Source: Dehalococcoidia bacterium
GTDB lineage: Bacteria; Chloroflexota; Dehalococcoidia; GIF9; AB-539-J10
Direction of reading: 5' to 3'
DNA length: 7,733 nt
Assembly (NCBI GenBank): GCA_030606385.1
Contig: JAUWGN010000039.1
Span: 1-7,733 of the forward strand
Made by a program: the position numbers and the translations under genes. Of this stretch, positions 6,003-7,733 are shown one piece after another. How positions within the stretch are numbered: the stretch's first letter is position 1; every line of letters starts with the position of its first letter. The notes below the pieces were generated by a model that searched no databases, had not been told where the DNA came from, and worked only from the letters and a program-made list of their open reading frames with translations.

Positions 6003-6908
6003 ATGACTGATCAGAATAGTAAGGTAGCGGAGCCTGCTCCCACTCATTGTGGCCAGGATACCTTTTATTGGGGCAGGCGGACTTATATCATGGGGATCAT
6101 AAATCTTTCTCCAGACTCCTTCTCCGGGGATGGATTAGAAAATGGGGACGTTGCCTTATTTAAGGCGAGGCAGTTAGTTGCTGATGGGGCAGACATAATC
6201 GACGTAGGTGGAGAATCCACTCGCCCCAGTACTGCGCATCTTTCGGTTGATGAAGAATTACGCCGGGTAATCCCTGTCTTGGAAAAGCTACGCAAGGAGA
6301 TATCAATACCGTTAAGCATCGATACTTATAAGCTCGCGGTAGCTCGTGAAGCACTGGATGCTGGTGCCAGCATGATAAATGACATCTGGGGCTTGAAGAA
6401 GGAACCCCGACTGGCTGAGTTGGCAGCTCGAAGGGAAATACCAATCATCCTGATGAGCAATCAGCGGGATATTTCACTTCACCACGATGTTATCTTTCCC
6501 GATATTATCTCCGTGGTTATTGCTGATTTGCAGAAAGCTATTGAACAAGCCCTCTCTGCAGGTATGCCTCGCGAGAATATCATCGTTGATCCCGGCATCG
6601 GTTTCGGCAAGACACAGGAACAGAATCTGGAGATTCTACAGCGACTGGAAGAACTTAAGATGCTGGGCAGGCCAATTCTTTTAGGTAGCTCACGTAAGTC
6701 GGTAATAGGATGGGCGCTTGATTTGACTCCGGAACAAAGGTTAGAAGGGATGGCATTTGTTCCACCTGCTGACCGACGTTTGGAGGGGACGGCGGCTACT
6801 ATAGCTCTTGGCATCGCCAAGGGTGTTGATATGGTCAGGGTGCATGATGTCGGAGAGATGGCACGCGTTTGTAAAATGAGCGATGCCATTGTTAGAGGAT
6901 GGCGGTAA
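6003..6908 (+). CDS. folP: Dihydropteroate synthase
   Basis: A 301-residue cytosolic TIM-barrel enzyme that joins 6-hydroxymethyl-7,8-dihydropterin pyrophosphate to p-aminobenzoate. Family motifs in order: NLSPDSFSGDG (34-44), DVGGESTRP (67-75), the IDTY strand with D107, N126-D127, DPGIGFGKT (196-204), GSSRKS with K232, and VRVHDV with R279 and H281. These cover both pterin and pABA sites, so it should be active. Two oddities: the usual LMH-N/M segment reads LMSNQ with Ser152, and a short insertion after loop 7 repeats PEQRLEGMA (243-251) as PADRRLEGTA (255-264). The N-terminus has about 20 residues before the first strand. The ATG at 6003 has no Shine-Dalgarno site but follows an extended -10, suggesting leaderless translation. 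First gene of folP-folK-PTPS. Confidence 0.95.
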   Translation: MTDQNSKVAEPAPTHCGQDTFYWGRRTYIMGIINLSPDSFSGDGLENGDVALFKARQLVADGADIIDVGGESTRPSTAHLSVDEELRRVIPVLEKLRKEISIPLSIDTYKLAVAREALDAGASMINDIWGLKKEPRLAELAARREIPIILMSNQRDISLHHDVIFPDIISVVIADLQKAIEQALSAGMPRENIIVDPGIGFGKTQEQNLEILQRLEELKMLGRPILLGSSRKSVIGWALDLTPEQRLEGMAFVPPADRRLEGTAATIALGIAKGVDMVRVHDVGEMARVCKMSDAIVRGWR

Positions 6909-6909
6909 A

Positions 6910-7398
6910 TTGGCTGTTGCTTATCTTTGTCTTGGCTCAAACTTAGGGGATAGAATGGCAAACTTGAACAAGGCTGTGGCATTGCTTTCTAAGAGGGTAG
7001 ATATTGAAAGGGTTTCCTCCATTTATGAAACCGAGCCGATAGGCTATAAAGAGCAACCGCTGTTTCTTAATATGGTATGTCAAATCGCCACTGCCTTGAA
7101 CCCCTGGGAGCTACTTCGCTTTGTCAAGGATATTGAGGCAAAAATGGGCAGGGCAGAAAGTTTTCCCAACTCACCGCGCCTTATAGATATAGACATCCTC
7201 TTTTATGGTCGTGAGGTTATCAGGACCGATGAATTAAACATACCGCACCCTCGGCTGACAGAAAGAGCCTTTGTGCTTATACCGTTAGCTGAAATTACCC
7301 CACAATTAACTCATCCTGAACTGGACAGGAAAATTAGTGAACTGGCTGGGGTTGCAGAAGGACGAGACGGAGTGCGAAAATGGACATCAGGGGATTAA
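6910..7398 (+). CDS. folK: 2-amino-4-hydroxy-6-hydroxymethyldihydropteridine pyrophosphokinase (HPPK)
   Basis: A 162-residue kinase that transfers pyrophosphate from ATP to 6-hydroxymethyl-7,8-dihydropterin, giving the FolP substrate. Seen: YLCLGSNLGDR (5-15), YETEPIG (39-45), PLFLNMV (50-56), GRAE with R81, PRLIDIDIL (89-97) with the two Mg-binding Asp D93 and D95, and IPHPRLTERAFVLIPLAE. Length is standard. The TTG at 6910 is chosen because HPPK proteins begin a few residues before the LGSNLG strand, and GGCGG/AGAGGA lies just upstream. An in-frame ATG at 6883 would add nine residues, overlap folP by 26 bases and lacks a Shine-Dalgarno site. It begins one base after the folP stop and its stop abuts the next ATG (TAAATG), so the three genes look translationally coupled. 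No folB domain is fused to it. Confidence 0.92.
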   Translation: MAVAYLCLGSNLGDRMANLNKAVALLSKRVDIERVSSIYETEPIGYKEQPLFLNMVCQIATALNPWELLRFVKDIEAKMGRAESFPNSPRLIDIDILFYGREVIRTDELNIPHPRLTERAFVLIPLAEITPQLTHPELDRKISELAGVAEGRDGVRKWTSGD

Positions 7399-7733
7399 AT
7401 GTACCAGCTATTCGTAGAAGAACACTTTGATGCCGCGCACTATCTCCGCAAATATCGCGGCAAATGCGAAAATCTGCATGGTCACCGCTACAAGGTAATA
7501 GCCCGCATTGAGGCTGAAAAACTTGATGAGGCTGGCTTAGCCTATGACCTTGCCCGGATAAAGCATTGGTTGAGGGAAATTTTAGCTTCCTTCGACCACA
7601 TCTGTCTCAATGATGTGCCCCCATTCAATAACATTGAGCCTTCCTGTGAGAACATTGCTGCTACGATATATAATGAACTTAAGCCGCGTTTTTCAGGGTC
7701 ATCAGCTACATTGGCATGTGTGGAAGTTTGGGA
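7399..7733 (+). CDS. 6-pyruvoyl-tetrahydropterin synthase family (COG0720), PTPS-I/III-like; 3' end cut by window
   Basis: The first 111 codons of a T-fold pterin enzyme are visible. Zinc ligands are H14 (FDAAH), H27 and H29 (HGH); catalytic C23 precedes them, and D66-H67 (FDHICLND) forms the family dyad. SCENIAATIY and the closing VEVW strand are also typical, so only a few residues are missing. The motif reads C23-E24-N-L-H-G-H, that is C-E-x-x-H-G-H. As I recall, this marks the PTPS-I/III subclass, able both to make 6-carboxytetrahydropterin for queuosine (QueD reaction) and to release 6-hydroxymethylpterin in place of dihydroneopterin aldolase FolB. Its location directly after folP and folK, with no folB, fits the folate role. 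The ATG immediately follows the folK stop, with AGGGG (7389-7393) 5 bases upstream. Family certain; the dual role is inferred. Confidence 0.9.
   Translation, partial: MYQLFVEEHFDAAHYLRKYRGKCENLHGHRYKVIARIEAEKLDEAGLAYDLARIKHWLREILASFDHICLNDVPPFNNIEPSCENIAATIYNELKPRFSGSSATLACVEVW

Noticed and set aside
6479..6982. 167-codon minus-strand open frame opposite folP and folK
   Set aside because: Its Ser/Pro/Ile-rich composition is typical of an antisense shadow, and both genes on the other strand are well supported by motifs.
1..7733. CRISPR, toxin-antitoxin, phage, transposon or other novel defence system
   Set aside because: All coding space is taken by recognisable metabolic genes. There are no spaced repeat arrays, transposase motifs, tRNA ends or small paired genes.

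Overview
The window looks like chromosomal DNA from an anaerobic bacterium, most likely a Dehalococcoidia-type Chloroflexota. This rests on three things: an aconitase-like large/small pair next to a short isocitrate dehydrogenase, which I recall from Dehalococcoides genomes; a folate cluster that uses a 6-pyruvoyl-tetrahydropterin-synthase-type protein; and short palindrome-like intergenic repeats. The assignment is an inference. There are no RNA genes, transposases, CRISPR arrays or phage genes. Gene density is high, and no stretch over 300 bases lacks a gene.

Layout. Positions 1-105 are intergenic and hold a heptad T-rich repeat followed by a dispersed-repeat-like element. Two plus-strand genes follow: a Nudix hydrolase of the ADP-ribose pyrophosphatase type (106-639) and an alpha/beta hydrolase (664-1463) broken by a one-base frameshift in a run of six T. 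Converging on them from the minus strand is a four-gene operon, transcribed from about 5963 down to 1476: a carboxyltransferase subunit of a biotin-dependent acyl-CoA carboxylase/decarboxylase, an aconitase/isopropylmalate-isomerase-family large subunit, its small subunit, and an isocitrate dehydrogenase. Diverging from that operon, a folate operon runs rightward off the end of the window: folP, folK and a COG0720 (QueD/PTPS) gene cut by the window edge.

How the genes fit together. The LeuC/LeuD-like pair would usually be labelled 3-isopropylmalate dehydratase. However, the adjacent dehydrogenase carries the Ser-x-Asn isocitrate signature, and the small subunit carries an HLRS loop like the YLRT loop of homoaconitases. 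The trio therefore reads better as the aconitase and isocitrate dehydrogenase steps from citrate to 2-oxoglutarate. The carboxyltransferase in front could feed the same C4/C5 pool through methylmalonyl-CoA. In the folate operon no folB lies between folP and folK. The PTPS-like protein next to folK has the C-E-x-x-H-G-H motif that I recall for the bifunctional PTPS-I/III class, which replaces dihydroneopterin aldolase.

The 76-bp region between the two operons holds overlapping divergent promoters. One drives the carboxylase operon with a short leader and a Shine-Dalgarno site. The other, an extended -10, sits so close to the folP ATG that the folP transcript is predicted to be leaderless. I found no clearly new defence or mobile system; the main interest is enzyme replacement and reassignment plus this promoter arrangement.
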